From: Bacteroidota bacterium
GTDB lineage: Bacteria; Bacteroidota; Ignavibacteria; SZUA-365
Reading direction: 5' to 3'
Assembly (NCBI GenBank): GCA_023432805.1
Contig: JAEYUG010000037.1
Span: forward strand, 1-15,230
DNA length: 15,230 nt
Shown here: positions 8,240-14,510 of the stretch, in pieces
How the letters are laid out: each line of letters starts with the position of its first letter
How positions within the stretch are numbered: position 1 is the stretch's first letter
Notes under the pieces: model-generated
What the model was told of the DNA's origin: nothing
The model's database searches: none
Seen by the model: only the letters and a program-made list of their open reading frames with translations
Made by a program: the position numbers and the translations under genes

Positions 8240-8271
8240 AAAAACTACTAAGTTGACACCATACACACAAA
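8240..8271 (-). promoter_or_regulatory. Possible Bacteroidetes-type promoter for msrC
   Basis: On the minus strand TTTG (8271-8268), a 20-bp spacer and TAGTTTTT (8247-8240) resemble the Bacteroidetes -33/-7 elements (TTTG and TAnnTTTG, 7 of 8 in the latter). The leader would be about 50 nt. The element lies in a short AT-rich tract within the 104-bp divergent gap. On the opposite strand TTGACA at 8253-8258 has no usable -10 partner, so the promoter of the plus-strand gene is unresolved. Confidence 0.3.
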
Positions 8272-8284
8272 GTTCGAGGATGCC

Positions 8285-8830
8285 ATGACTCACCGCTTTA
8301 CGCACATCGCGCTGATTCCCGCCGTGCTGTTCCTGCTTGCCGTGCAGAGTCCCACAGTCGCGCAGACCGTGGAAGACGAAGGTGCCGTGTTTCTGTCGCA
8401 AACGACCTTCGGCCTCGGACTGCAGGCCGGTCTGCTGACAGGTTCGGGCGTCAGCTTTCGCGTGCACCCGGCCGGGCGCTTCGGCGTGCAGGTCGTGGCC
8501 GGAGGGATCACGCTCAGCGAACGCTTCATCACCTCTGTTGGACTGGAAGGGCAGTACGACTTTGACAGCGACGGACGTTCGCGCTTCTATGGTTTCGTCG
8601 GATGCGGATATTACAGCAACGGACATGAAGCTCCGAAATTGACCGACAACGGCCTCTACGAAGACGAGGAGCGCCTCGCCTCGCCCTTCCGGCTCGGTCT
8701 GGGTGCGGCCTATGAGATCTCACTCTCACGCAAGCTCGTCTTCACACCGAGCCTCGGCTTCACCTGGTTCGTGCGCGACGGGGCATTCTGGCCGATCCCG
8801 CAGGCCGCGCTGCATTACTACTTCAACTGA
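8285..8830 (+). CDS. Outer-membrane beta-barrel protein, function unknown
   Basis: This 181-residue protein has a signal peptide at residues 1-27 (core IALIPAVLFLLAV, cleavage likely after VAQ). The remainder consists of alternating amphipathic strands such as FGLGLQAGLL, FGVQVVAGGI, FRLGLGAAYEI and FTPSLGFTWF. It ends with the aromatic-rich strand AALHYYFN, typical of small eight-stranded OmpA/OmpW-sized barrels. A loop rich in Asp/Glu (DNGLYEDEE) would face outward. GAGG lies nine bases before ATG 8285. The gene stands alone, with msrC divergent on its left and tRNA genes 184 bp downstream. No specific function can be assigned. Confidence 0.75.
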   Translation: MTHRFTHIALIPAVLFLLAVQSPTVAQTVEDEGAVFLSQTTFGLGLQAGLLTGSGVSFRVHPAGRFGVQVVAGGITLSERFITSVGLEGQYDFDSDGRSRFYGFVGCGYYSNGHEAPKLTDNGLYEDEERLASPFRLGLGAAYEISLSRKLVFTPSLGFTWFVRDGAFWPIPQAALHYYFN

Positions 8831-9014
8831 CAGACACGCGCGCATCACTGCCGGCAGGTGCATATGCTGGTATCTGGAACAATGCGGCAATGGCAGACGT
8901 TGAGTGGGAAATCCGGTCTGTTGTGCGGAACCCCCCGATCGGACTGCATATTTCGTCCGCGACTTGCGGATGATCTTCCGAGATGTTAGATTAACGGGCC
9001 ATTTGTGAGTGGAT
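8831..9014. other. Intergenic spacer before the tRNA pair
   Basis: These 184 bp contain no credible ORF. I see the 10-bp palindrome CTGCCGGCAG at 8848-8857, which has no loop and no T-run, and the likely tRNA promoter near the right end. Nothing else stands out. Confidence 0.6.
8964..8992 (+). promoter_or_regulatory. Possible promoter for the tRNA genes
   Basis: TTGCGG (8964-8969), a 17-bp spacer and TAGATT (8987-8992) match -35 and -10 boxes at 4/6 each. The predicted start near 8999 lies about 15 bp before the tRNA-Lys 5' end, a normal distance for a tRNA leader. Confidence 0.4.
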
Positions 9015-9089
9015 GGGGCTGTAGCTCAGCGGAAGAGCATCTGCCTTTTAAGCAGAGGGTCGATGGTTCGAACCCATCCAGCCTCACCA
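9015..9089 (+). tRNA. tRNA-Lys (UUU)
   Basis: A full cloverleaf can be drawn. The acceptor stem GGGGCTG pairs with CAGCCTC with one G-U pair. The D arm is GCTC/GAGC, and the anticodon stem TCTGC/GCAGA encloses loop CTTTTAA with anticodon TTT at 9047-9049. The T arm carries GGTTCGAACCC. The discriminator base is A9086, and CCA is encoded at 9087-9089. The D loop is short (7 nt). Confidence 0.97.
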
Positions 9090-9094
9090 GGTTT

Positions 9095-9180
9095 GCGGAA
9101 GTGGTGAAATGGCAGACACACCATCTTGAGGGGGTGGCGCTCGTTAGGGCATGCGGGTTCAAGTCCCGCCTTCCGCACCA
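9095..9180 (+). tRNA. tRNA-Leu (GAG)
   Basis: The acceptor stem GCGGAAG pairs with CTTCCGC, followed by discriminator A and encoded CCA (9178-9180). The anticodon stem CCATC/GGTGG (with one G-U pair) encloses anticodon GAG at 9128-9130. A long variable arm (GCGCTCGTTAGGGC region) marks a class II tRNA, and the T arm carries GGGTTCAAGTCCC. Only five bases separate it from tRNA-Lys, so the two are surely processed from one transcript. Confidence 0.97.
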
Positions 9181-9189
9181 AGATTCACT

Positions 9190-9202
9190 CGAACACTGTT
9201 CG
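9190..9202. promoter_or_regulatory. Perfect inverted repeat, possible operator
   Basis: CGAACA-C-TGTTCG is a perfect 6+1+6 palindrome ten bases after tRNA-Leu. It overlaps two direct copies of TCGAACAC (9189-9196 and 9200-9207) set 11 bp apart, about one helical turn. This resembles a transcription-factor site, but no known regulator can be assigned. Confidence 0.35.
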
Positions 9203-9208
9203 AACACC

Positions 9209-9232
9209 GATGCCGGATTGATATCCGGCATC
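9209..9232 (+). other. Perfect 10-bp hairpin between tRNA-Leu and the TPR gene
   Basis: GATGCCGGAT, loop TGAT and ATCCGGCATC form a perfect 10-bp stem. The following bases (ATTGTATC) are too T-poor for a strong intrinsic terminator. The stem ends only 21 bases before the TPR start codon and ten bases before its AAGGAG site, so it would lie in the mRNA leader of the TPR gene. It could act as a weak terminator for the tRNA transcript, a processing site or an RNA-stabilising 5' hairpin. Confidence 0.6.
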
Positions 9233-9253
9233 ATTGTATCAAAGGAGATCAGC

Positions 9254-10000
9254 ATGAGACTCGCCGCTGCGGCCACCCTCATTTTCGTCCTCTCACTTTC
9301 GACCGCATTCGCGCAATCGAACAACGAGGCGAAGAAACTCTACAACGAAGGGAACAAGCTTCTCAAGTCAGGCGACTTCGCCGGTGCAATCGCGCAGTAT
9401 GATGCCGCACTGAAACTTGAAAACCACGAATTTTTCTGGTACCAGAAGGGACTCGCGCTACGGAACACCAAGAAGGAAGCAGACGCGGTCGAGGCATTCA
9501 AGAAGTCGGTCGAGACGAATCCCAAGTTCGCGCCCGGCTACAATGCGCTCGCTGGTGGGTACTTCGCGCTGAAGAATTACGACAAGGCCATCGAGAACTA
9601 TGAGAAGGCCCTTGCAGAGAAGCCGACGCTCGGACAGGCCAAGGTCGGTCTCGGCGCCGCGCAGACCGCCAAGGCCGCAGCGATGGTCAACAGCGGCGAC
9701 AGCAAAAATGCCATCGCCCTCGCACAGAGTGCCATCGGACATGACCCCAAATCCATGCAGGCGCATATCGTACTCGCTCAGGCCTTCAACAAGGAAAGCA
9801 AGTACGGCGAAGCCATCAAGGCCGGCGAGGCAGCACTCAAGGTGTCGAAGGGTCCCGGCAAGGGTGCGGCATGGTTCGAAATCGGACTCGCCTATCGCAA
9901 CCAGGGCAACATGGGCGAGGCGAAGAAGGCATTCCTCGAGGCGAAGAAGGATCCCCAGTACGCACGCAATGCCGAATACGAAATCAAGCAGATGAAGTAG
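9254..10000 (+). CDS. Periplasmic TPR-repeat protein
   Basis: This 248-residue protein has a signal peptide at residues 1-20 (core ATLIFVLSLSTAFA). Six tetratricopeptide repeats follow, at about 24-57, 59-92, 93-126, 128-166, 168-201 and 204-237. Typical repeat stretches are GDFAGAIAQYDAALKL, NYDKAIENYEKALAEKP and GNMGEAKKAFLEA. Repeat 4 is stretched by an Ala-rich insert. TPR proteins are protein-interaction scaffolds; no catalytic domain is present and the partner is unknown. ATG 9254 is clear: AAGGAG (9242-9247) lies seven bases upstream and the signal peptide follows. The frame is open leftwards to 9005 only because it reads through both tRNA genes. It is downstream of the tRNA pair on the same strand, may be partly cotranscribed with them, and ends in a terminator. 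Confidence 0.88.
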   Translation: MRLAAAATLIFVLSLSTAFAQSNNEAKKLYNEGNKLLKSGDFAGAIAQYDAALKLENHEFFWYQKGLALRNTKKEADAVEAFKKSVETNPKFAPGYNALAGGYFALKNYDKAIENYEKALAEKPTLGQAKVGLGAAQTAKAAAMVNSGDSKNAIALAQSAIGHDPKSMQAHIVLAQAFNKESKYGEAIKAGEAALKVSKGPGKGAAWFEIGLAYRNQGNMGEAKKAFLEAKKDPQYARNAEYEIKQMK

Positions 10001-10045
10001 GATCTGTCGGATTCCGCAAGGTTCTGAAGGAATCTGCACATGACG

Positions 10046-10074
10046 ACGGGCGGCCAGGGCCGCCCGTTTCGTTT
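10046..10074 (+). terminator. Rho-independent terminator of the TPR gene
   Basis: ACGGGCGGC, loop CAGG and GCCGCCCGT form a perfect 9-bp GC-rich stem followed by TTCGTTTG on the plus strand. It sits 46 bp after the TPR stop and 32 bp before the convergent stop of the TonB-dependent receptor gene. There is no T-run in the minus direction, so it mainly serves the TPR transcript. Confidence 0.88.
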
Positions 10075-10105
10075 GTCACCATGTGGATGCAACGGATGCT
10101 TCCGC

Positions 10106-12394
10106 TCAGAATCGAGCGTCGAGCGTCAGCATGAAATGACGAATGGGAGCAATGTTCCCGACGATTTCCACATAATTGTACTGCAGGAGGTTGTTCACGG
10201 CCAGCGTGGCGGTGACAGGAAGCCCCACATACCGCAAGTCCCCGGCGAGTCGTGCGTCAACAACGTAGATGGGCACGCGTGCATCCCCATCGCGAATGAT
10301 GAGCCGCAACTCGTCGTCGATCGTCTCCACACGGTTCATGGCGCGAACGTCGGTGCCCAGCGCGAGCATGCCGAATTCGATCAGTGCACTGGCCGTGATC
10401 AGATGTCGCGGACGATACTTGAGCGTCCGGTTCTGCACGCGATCTCGGGGATCCATGTACGTCCACCCTGCACTCACAGTCAGCAGTTTCTCGAAGAGCT
10501 GCGTCATCACGCCGAGTTCCAGTCCCGTGATGCGCGCACGCGTCACGTTGCGGAAAATGACCATGCCGTCGGTGTCGATCACGGGCTCGACCAGATTGCT
10601 GTAGTCGGCCAGAAAGATAGCGGCATCGAGCACTGCCGGGATCGGCAGTTCCTGCCGTACGCCGCACTCATAGGAAATACTGCGCTCCGAAAGCAGGGAG
10701 GGATTCGGTTTCGTGCGAATGCCCGCACCGCTCGCGGTCGTGAAGCGCTCGGCGATCGACGGCGCCCGGAAGCCCATGCCCGCGGATGCGCGCAGCGTCG
10801 TGCCTGGCGTGAGGGTCCATGCCGCGCCGAGTCTGGGACTCACGCGGCCGTCTGCCTGTGCCGAATCGATCCATGTGTAATCGGCTCTCGCACCGGCTGA
10901 GATATTGAGTCCGTCGAAGGGCGACCAGTCCCCTTGCGCATACACGGCCGTCGTCGTGCCCGTGCGCCGTCCGAACGTGCGTGCGTCGACAATACCAATG
11001 GCGGCATCGACACCGTGCGTGAGCACGAATCGCGGACCCGGCGCCCATGCGCCCTGCAGTCCGAGCAATGCGGTGTGCGTCGTGCTCTGCACACGGTCGT
11101 TCGGCCGCATCGAAAAATCCGACGTGTCGCTCTCGAGATCATACGCCGTGCGGAACCATGTTCCACGCGCACTCCATGCGTACACGGCGCTCGGAGTGTC
11201 CCTCCAGGCAAGCGTGGTCTGCAGCTTTGTCGAGTGTGTCCGCTCTCCGATATCGGATCCTACAGGCTGCACGAGTGCATCGGCCAGGCTCCGCCAGTAA
11301 ATCCAGTTGCCGTGCAGATCCGAGGCGTAATTCACGGTCGCAGTCAGGGCCCGTTCGGGAGACAGCTTCCACTCACCCTTGGCGAACCCATTCCAGCGGA
11401 ACCCGGCGTCACCCTGCCGGTAGCCTTGATTGTTCCGCACCCCTGCTGACGCGAGGTACGACAGTTCCTCCCCTTCCTCGCCGACAAGCATGCCACCCCC
11501 CACATGCGCATCGAGGCCGTTGAAGAACCGCGGGCTCGATCCCCACCACTTCCATGATGCGTACTGCGGGTCGTCATAGAAACCCGAATACACGCGCACA
11601 CCGGCCATCCGCGTAGCCGGGCGCTTCGTGATCACGTTCACTACACCGCCGAGCGCACTCGAACCGTACAACGCCGAGCCCGCCCCCTTCAGTACCTCGA
11701 TGCGGTCGACCATGTACATCGGCACCACATCGTACTTGATCTCCCCGGCATCACCGGTCAGCAGCGGCACCCCGTCGAGCAGCAGCAGCACGCGCGATCC
11801 GAGTGCGCGGCTGTACCCGCTCGATCCGCGGATGTTGATCTGCGACTCGGTCATGTTCACACCGGGCACTTGCCGAAGAGCCTGATCGAGCGTGACGAGC
11901 GTACGCCGCTCCACGTCGCGCCCGTCGAACACCGCCATCGACACCGGAACGTCTTCCAGGCTCTGTGCGCGCCGACCGGCAGTCACCACCACCTCACCCG
12001 TATGCACGGCCGTTTCGCGCAACACGACATCCGCCAGCGTCATACGATCACCATCGACGTCGACACGCAGCTCGGCTGCCTCAAATCCGATCATCGACAC
12101 ACGCAGGATGCGCACACCGCGCGGCACCTGCCGCAGTTCGAAGGTGCCATCCCGGCGCGTCGCCGTACCAAGCACCGTCCCCTTGACAAGAAGATTCGCA
12201 CCGACGAGCGCCTCGCCCGCTGCGTCGAGCACGCGTCCTGTGACGATGGTGGAAGACTGTCGGTGTGTGGATGGAGGTGCTTCCGACTGTGCTGCAAGCC
12301 GCGCAGGAACGACGGCGAGCATCAGGCAGGTCACGAGGGAAGCCGTCGCGCGCCGCAGGCTGCGTGATGGCTCAGCGGTGTGCACGTGCTGCAT
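10106..12394 (-). CDS. TonB-dependent outer-membrane receptor
   Basis: This 762-residue receptor imports a ligand across the outer membrane using TonB/ExbBD energy. Signal peptide: residues 1-36 (core ASLVTCLMLAVVPARLAA). A carboxypeptidase-regulatory-like beta-sandwich (about 49-128, TGRVLDAAGEALVGANLLVKG) is typical of Bacteroidota receptors. The plug follows (about 136-260), with VVVTAGRR, INIRGSSGYSRALGSRVLLL and ALYGSSALGGVVNVIT. The 22-strand barrel ends in LTLDARF with C-terminal Phe. The length is BtuB/siderophore-receptor-like rather than the roughly 1,000 residues of SusC proteins. The substrate cannot be read directly; its operon contains a cobalamin adenosyltransferase, so a corrinoid is one option. 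ATG 12394 gives the best signal peptide and overlaps the end of the deoxynucleoside kinase gene by 23 nt, suggesting translational coupling. The frame is open to 12508, but that part overlaps the kinase. Confidence 0.9.
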   Translation of the reverse strand: MQHVHTAEPSRSLRRATASLVTCLMLAVVPARLAAQSEAPPSTHRQSSTIVTGRVLDAAGEALVGANLLVKGTVLGTATRRDGTFELRQVPRGVRILRVSMIGFEAAELRVDVDGDRMTLADVVLRETAVHTGEVVVTAGRRAQSLEDVPVSMAVFDGRDVERRTLVTLDQALRQVPGVNMTESQINIRGSSGYSRALGSRVLLLLDGVPLLTGDAGEIKYDVVPMYMVDRIEVLKGAGSALYGSSALGGVVNVITKRPATRMAGVRVYSGFYDDPQYASWKWWGSSPRFFNGLDAHVGGGMLVGEEGEELSYLASAGVRNNQGYRQGDAGFRWNGFAKGEWKLSPERALTATVNYASDLHGNWIYWRSLADALVQPVGSDIGERTHSTKLQTTLAWRDTPSAVYAWSARGTWFRTAYDLESDTSDFSMRPNDRVQSTTHTALLGLQGAWAPGPRFVLTHGVDAAIGIVDARTFGRRTGTTTAVYAQGDWSPFDGLNISAGARADYTWIDSAQADGRVSPRLGAAWTLTPGTTLRASAGMGFRAPSIAERFTTASGAGIRTKPNPSLLSERSISYECGVRQELPIPAVLDAAIFLADYSNLVEPVIDTDGMVIFRNVTRARITGLELGVMTQLFEKLLTVSAGWTYMDPRDRVQNRTLKYRPRHLITASALIEFGMLALGTDVRAMNRVETIDDELRLIIRDGDARVPIYVVDARLAGDLRYVGLPVTATLAVNNLLQYNYVEIVGNIAPIRHFMLTLDARF

Positions 12395-12986
12395 GGTCAA
12401 TGCGGTACAACAGGTCCGCCCTCTCCTGCTCGTTGTGTACGAAATCCGTGTCGTCGACATCGATCGTGATGACGGGACCCAGCGTGTAGCGCGCAATCCA
12501 CGCGTCATACAGCTGATTCAGACGATCGAGATACGCGGGCTCGATTCCCTTTTCGAACGACCTGCCGCGACGCTGGATCTGGCGCAGGAGCGTCGGTGTG
12601 CCCGCGCGCAGATACAGCAGGAGATCGGGAGGATGCAGGAACCCCGTCATCACACCGTACAAGGCCGTGTAGTTCGTGTAGTCGCGGTCATCCATCCGTC
12701 CCATGTCGTGGAGGTTGCGGGCAAAGATCTCCGCGTCCTCGTAGATGGAGCGGTCCTGCACCACATCGATGCCCGAGGTGGTGATCTGCTGATGCGTGGC
12801 AAAGCGTTGCGAAAGGAAGTACACCTGCAGGTGAAACGACCACCGCGTCATGTCGCCGTAGAAGTCTTCGAGATAGGGATTGTCATCGACCGACTCGAAG
12901 TAGGGTTGCCAACCGAAGGTTTCGTGCAGGATGGATGTGAGCGAGGACTTCCCCGCACCGATATTGCCTGCGATCGCGACAAACAT
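12372..12986 (-). CDS. Deoxynucleoside kinase (dGK/dAK-like)
   Basis: This 204-residue cytoplasmic kinase phosphorylates a deoxynucleoside to its 5'-monophosphate for salvage. It starts directly with the P-loop (AIAGNIGAGKSS, Lys13). The family DRS motif is in VVQDRSIYEDAEIF (Asp78-Ser80), and the Arg-rich lid is around RRGRSFEKGI (139-148). Its length and layout match the bacterial deoxyguanosine/deoxyadenosine kinase-like group; base preference cannot be judged. ATG 12986 is chosen because it puts the P-loop at the normal N-terminal position and has GGAGG about ten bases upstream. The frame is open to 13283, but the extra part lies over the adenosyltransferase gene. It is 16 nt after the adenosyltransferase stop and overlaps the TonB receptor start. 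With the adenosyltransferase it may serve deoxynucleotide metabolism (inference). Confidence 0.88.
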   Translation of the reverse strand: MFVAIAGNIGAGKSSLTSILHETFGWQPYFESVDDNPYLEDFYGDMTRWSFHLQVYFLSQRFATHQQITTSGIDVVQDRSIYEDAEIFARNLHDMGRMDDRDYTNYTALYGVMTGFLHPPDLLLYLRAGTPTLLRQIQRRGRSFEKGIEPAYLDRLNQLYDAWIARYTLGPVITIDVDDTDFVHNEQERADLLYRIDHAARAHR

Positions 12987-13002
12987 ACGAGCATCGCCTC
13001 CG

Positions 13003-13548
13003 TTATTCTTTTTCCCAGCGGATCTCATCGATCCCGTCGGCGGCGTTGGCCGCCCGGGCGAGAACGAACAGAAAATCCGACAGGCGGTTGAGGTAGCGCA
13101 GGTCTGCAGCGCGTATGGTGTCGATCGTGGCCAGATGCACGGTGATGCGCTCGGCGCGACGGCAGACGGTGCGTGCAAGATGCAGGCGCGCAGCGGTCTC
13201 GGATCCCCCGGGCAGAATGAAGAAGGTGATCGGCGCCAGTGTCGCCTCGAGTTCGTCGATGGCGGTTTCGAGCCACGCGACATGCGTGTCGTCGATGCGC
13301 GGCACCTGCACCTTCGTCTCGTCGGAGGGTGTGGCCAGATCGGAACCCAGAGTGAAGAGCATGTTCTGCACGGTTGCGATCATCGTGGTGATGCGCGCAT
13401 TGCGGCTTGTCGCACGCGCCACGCCGAGCACGGAATTGAGTTCGTCGACACTGCCATAGGCTTCGATGCGCACCGCGTCCTTGCGCAGGCGCGTGCCGCC
13501 GAAGAGTGCGGTCGTGCCGTCGTCTCCGGTGCGTGTGTAGATCTTCAT
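13003..13548 (-). CDS. pduO: PduO-type cob(I)alamin adenosyltransferase
   Basis: This 181-residue cytoplasmic trimeric enzyme transfers the adenosyl group of ATP to cob(I)alamin to make adenosylcobalamin. The N-terminal ATP-binding signature is YTRTGDDGTTALFGG (4-18), followed by YGSVDELNSVLGVAR. Later motifs are FILPGGSETAARLHLAR and VCRRAER (128-134), and the corrinoid-side helix LRYLNRLSDFLFVLAR (150-165). These are all hallmarks of the PduO/MMAB family and appear intact. ATG 13548 is the family-typical start. It comes two bases after the stop of the MauE/DoxX gene (CCGTGACCATG), so coupling is likely. The frame is open further left into that gene but does not resemble the family. No B12 biosynthesis gene or cobalamin riboswitch is visible in the window. 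Confidence 0.93.
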   Translation of the reverse strand: MKIYTRTGDDGTTALFGGTRLRKDAVRIEAYGSVDELNSVLGVARATSRNARITTMIATVQNMLFTLGSDLATPSDETKVQVPRIDDTHVAWLETAIDELEATLAPITFFILPGGSETAARLHLARTVCRRAERITVHLATIDTIRAADLRYLNRLSDFLFVLARAANAADGIDEIRWEKE

Positions 13549-13550
13549 GG

Positions 13551-14510
13551 TCACGGTCGGCTTCCTCGGGCAGGTGCGGTGTGCGATGTCGAAGCAGCGG
13601 GCAGGCGGCGCAGTGCATCCTCCACATCTCGAGGCGACGCGAGTCCCGACCATGCCTGCATTACAACGCCGTCCTGCAGAATGAACGAGCGGGGCAGGGT
13701 ACGGTAGAGAGCCTTGGCAAAGCGAGGTTCGAGCGCACCGGCGGGGACGCCGAGTCCGTACTGAAACGTCAGTTCGGTCAGGTGCTCTGCCCCATCGACA
13801 ATGAGTGCGACAGCGCTCTGCACGCCGTCGGTGGCCGCGACGGTATTCATGATGGCCACGTCGGCTTCGATGGTCGGGCTTGTGGTGCTGAAGAGAAAGA
13901 CGACGTGCGTGCCGCGTGTCAGATCCTTGTAGAGACTCTCGACGGGCCAGCTGTCGAAGTGCGCTCCGGGGACGAGTGCCGTGGTCAGATCATCGACGGG
14001 AAGCTTCGCGCTGAACGCGGTGACGAACACGGCTGCCAGTCCGAAGGTCGAGAGTACTGCGAGTTTCGGTGTGGTGGTGCGGATGTGCACGCCTCGAATG
14101 AACCAGAGGGCTGCGCCGAGTGCGGCAATCATCAGGGCATCTTCGATGATGACCTGTTCGGGTGTGCGGTGCACAAGCGAACCGAAGCAGCCGCAGCTGC
14201 CGCTCATGCCCGCGACGATGCCGTACCAGGTGATGCCGATGAAGAACACGAGCATCGCGATCAGAAGCCATGATGCCGTGCGCGTCCACAGATTCACGAG
14301 CAGCGCCGTGGCAAGAAGAATCTCGACGATGATGAAGCTCCATGCAGCGATCATTGCCAGGTCCGGCATGAACTGGTACTGGCGGATCTGATCGGCGAAT
14401 CCCTCGGGATGCAGCGCCTTGAGACCGGCAGCGGCGAGGAAGACAAGTGCGACGATGATCTGGAGCACGCGTGCGGTGACATGCATCGCACGCGAGGTGG
14501 TCTGCGACAT
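13551..14510 (-). CDS. MauE/DoxX-type membrane protein with degenerate thioredoxin-like C-terminal domain
   Basis: The 319-residue protein has two parts. Residues about 13-166 hold five predicted membrane helices of the MauE/DoxX redox family, with the cysteine pair GSCGCFG (Cys106, Cys108) in the loop after helix 3; such proteins usually pass electrons or disulfides across the membrane. Residues about 185-305 look like a thioredoxin fold: strand THVVFLF, then helix, and a cis-Pro-like segment LPRSFILQDG (Pro273). Where the CxxC should be, it reads FSTTSPT (207-213), so the tail lacks both active-site cysteines. It may bind rather than reduce a partner. ATG 14510 overlaps the stop of the preceding thioredoxin gene as TGATG. 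Next to a WCPTC thioredoxin, it could supply or take electrons from that protein in the periplasm (inference). Confidence 0.8.
   Translation of the reverse strand: MSQTTSRAMHVTARVLQIIVALVFLAAAGLKALHPEGFADQIRQYQFMPDLAMIAAWSFIIVEILLATALLVNLWTRTASWLLIAMLVFFIGITWYGIVAGMSGSCGCFGSLVHRTPEQVIIEDALMIAALGAALWFIRGVHIRTTTPKLAVLSTFGLAAVFVTAFSAKLPVDDLTTALVPGAHFDSWPVESLYKDLTRGTHVVFLFSTTSPTIEADVAIMNTVAATDGVQSAVALIVDGAEHLTELTFQYGLGVPAGALEPRFAKALYRTLPRSFILQDGVVMQAWSGLASPRDVEDALRRLPAASTSHTAPARGSRP

Noticed and set aside
8848..8857. Palindrome CTGCCGGCAG after the beta-barrel gene as a terminator
   Set aside because: No loop and no following T-run; too short to terminate transcription.
9190..9202. Gram-positive-type LexA box (CGAAC-N4-GTTCG)
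   Set aside because: The half-sites match but the spacer is 3 rather than 4 bases and the neighbouring gene is not a DNA-damage gene.
9005..9253. N-terminal extension of the TPR protein
   Set aside because: It reads straight through tRNA-Lys and tRNA-Leu; the strong AAGGAG site and signal peptide place the start at 9254.
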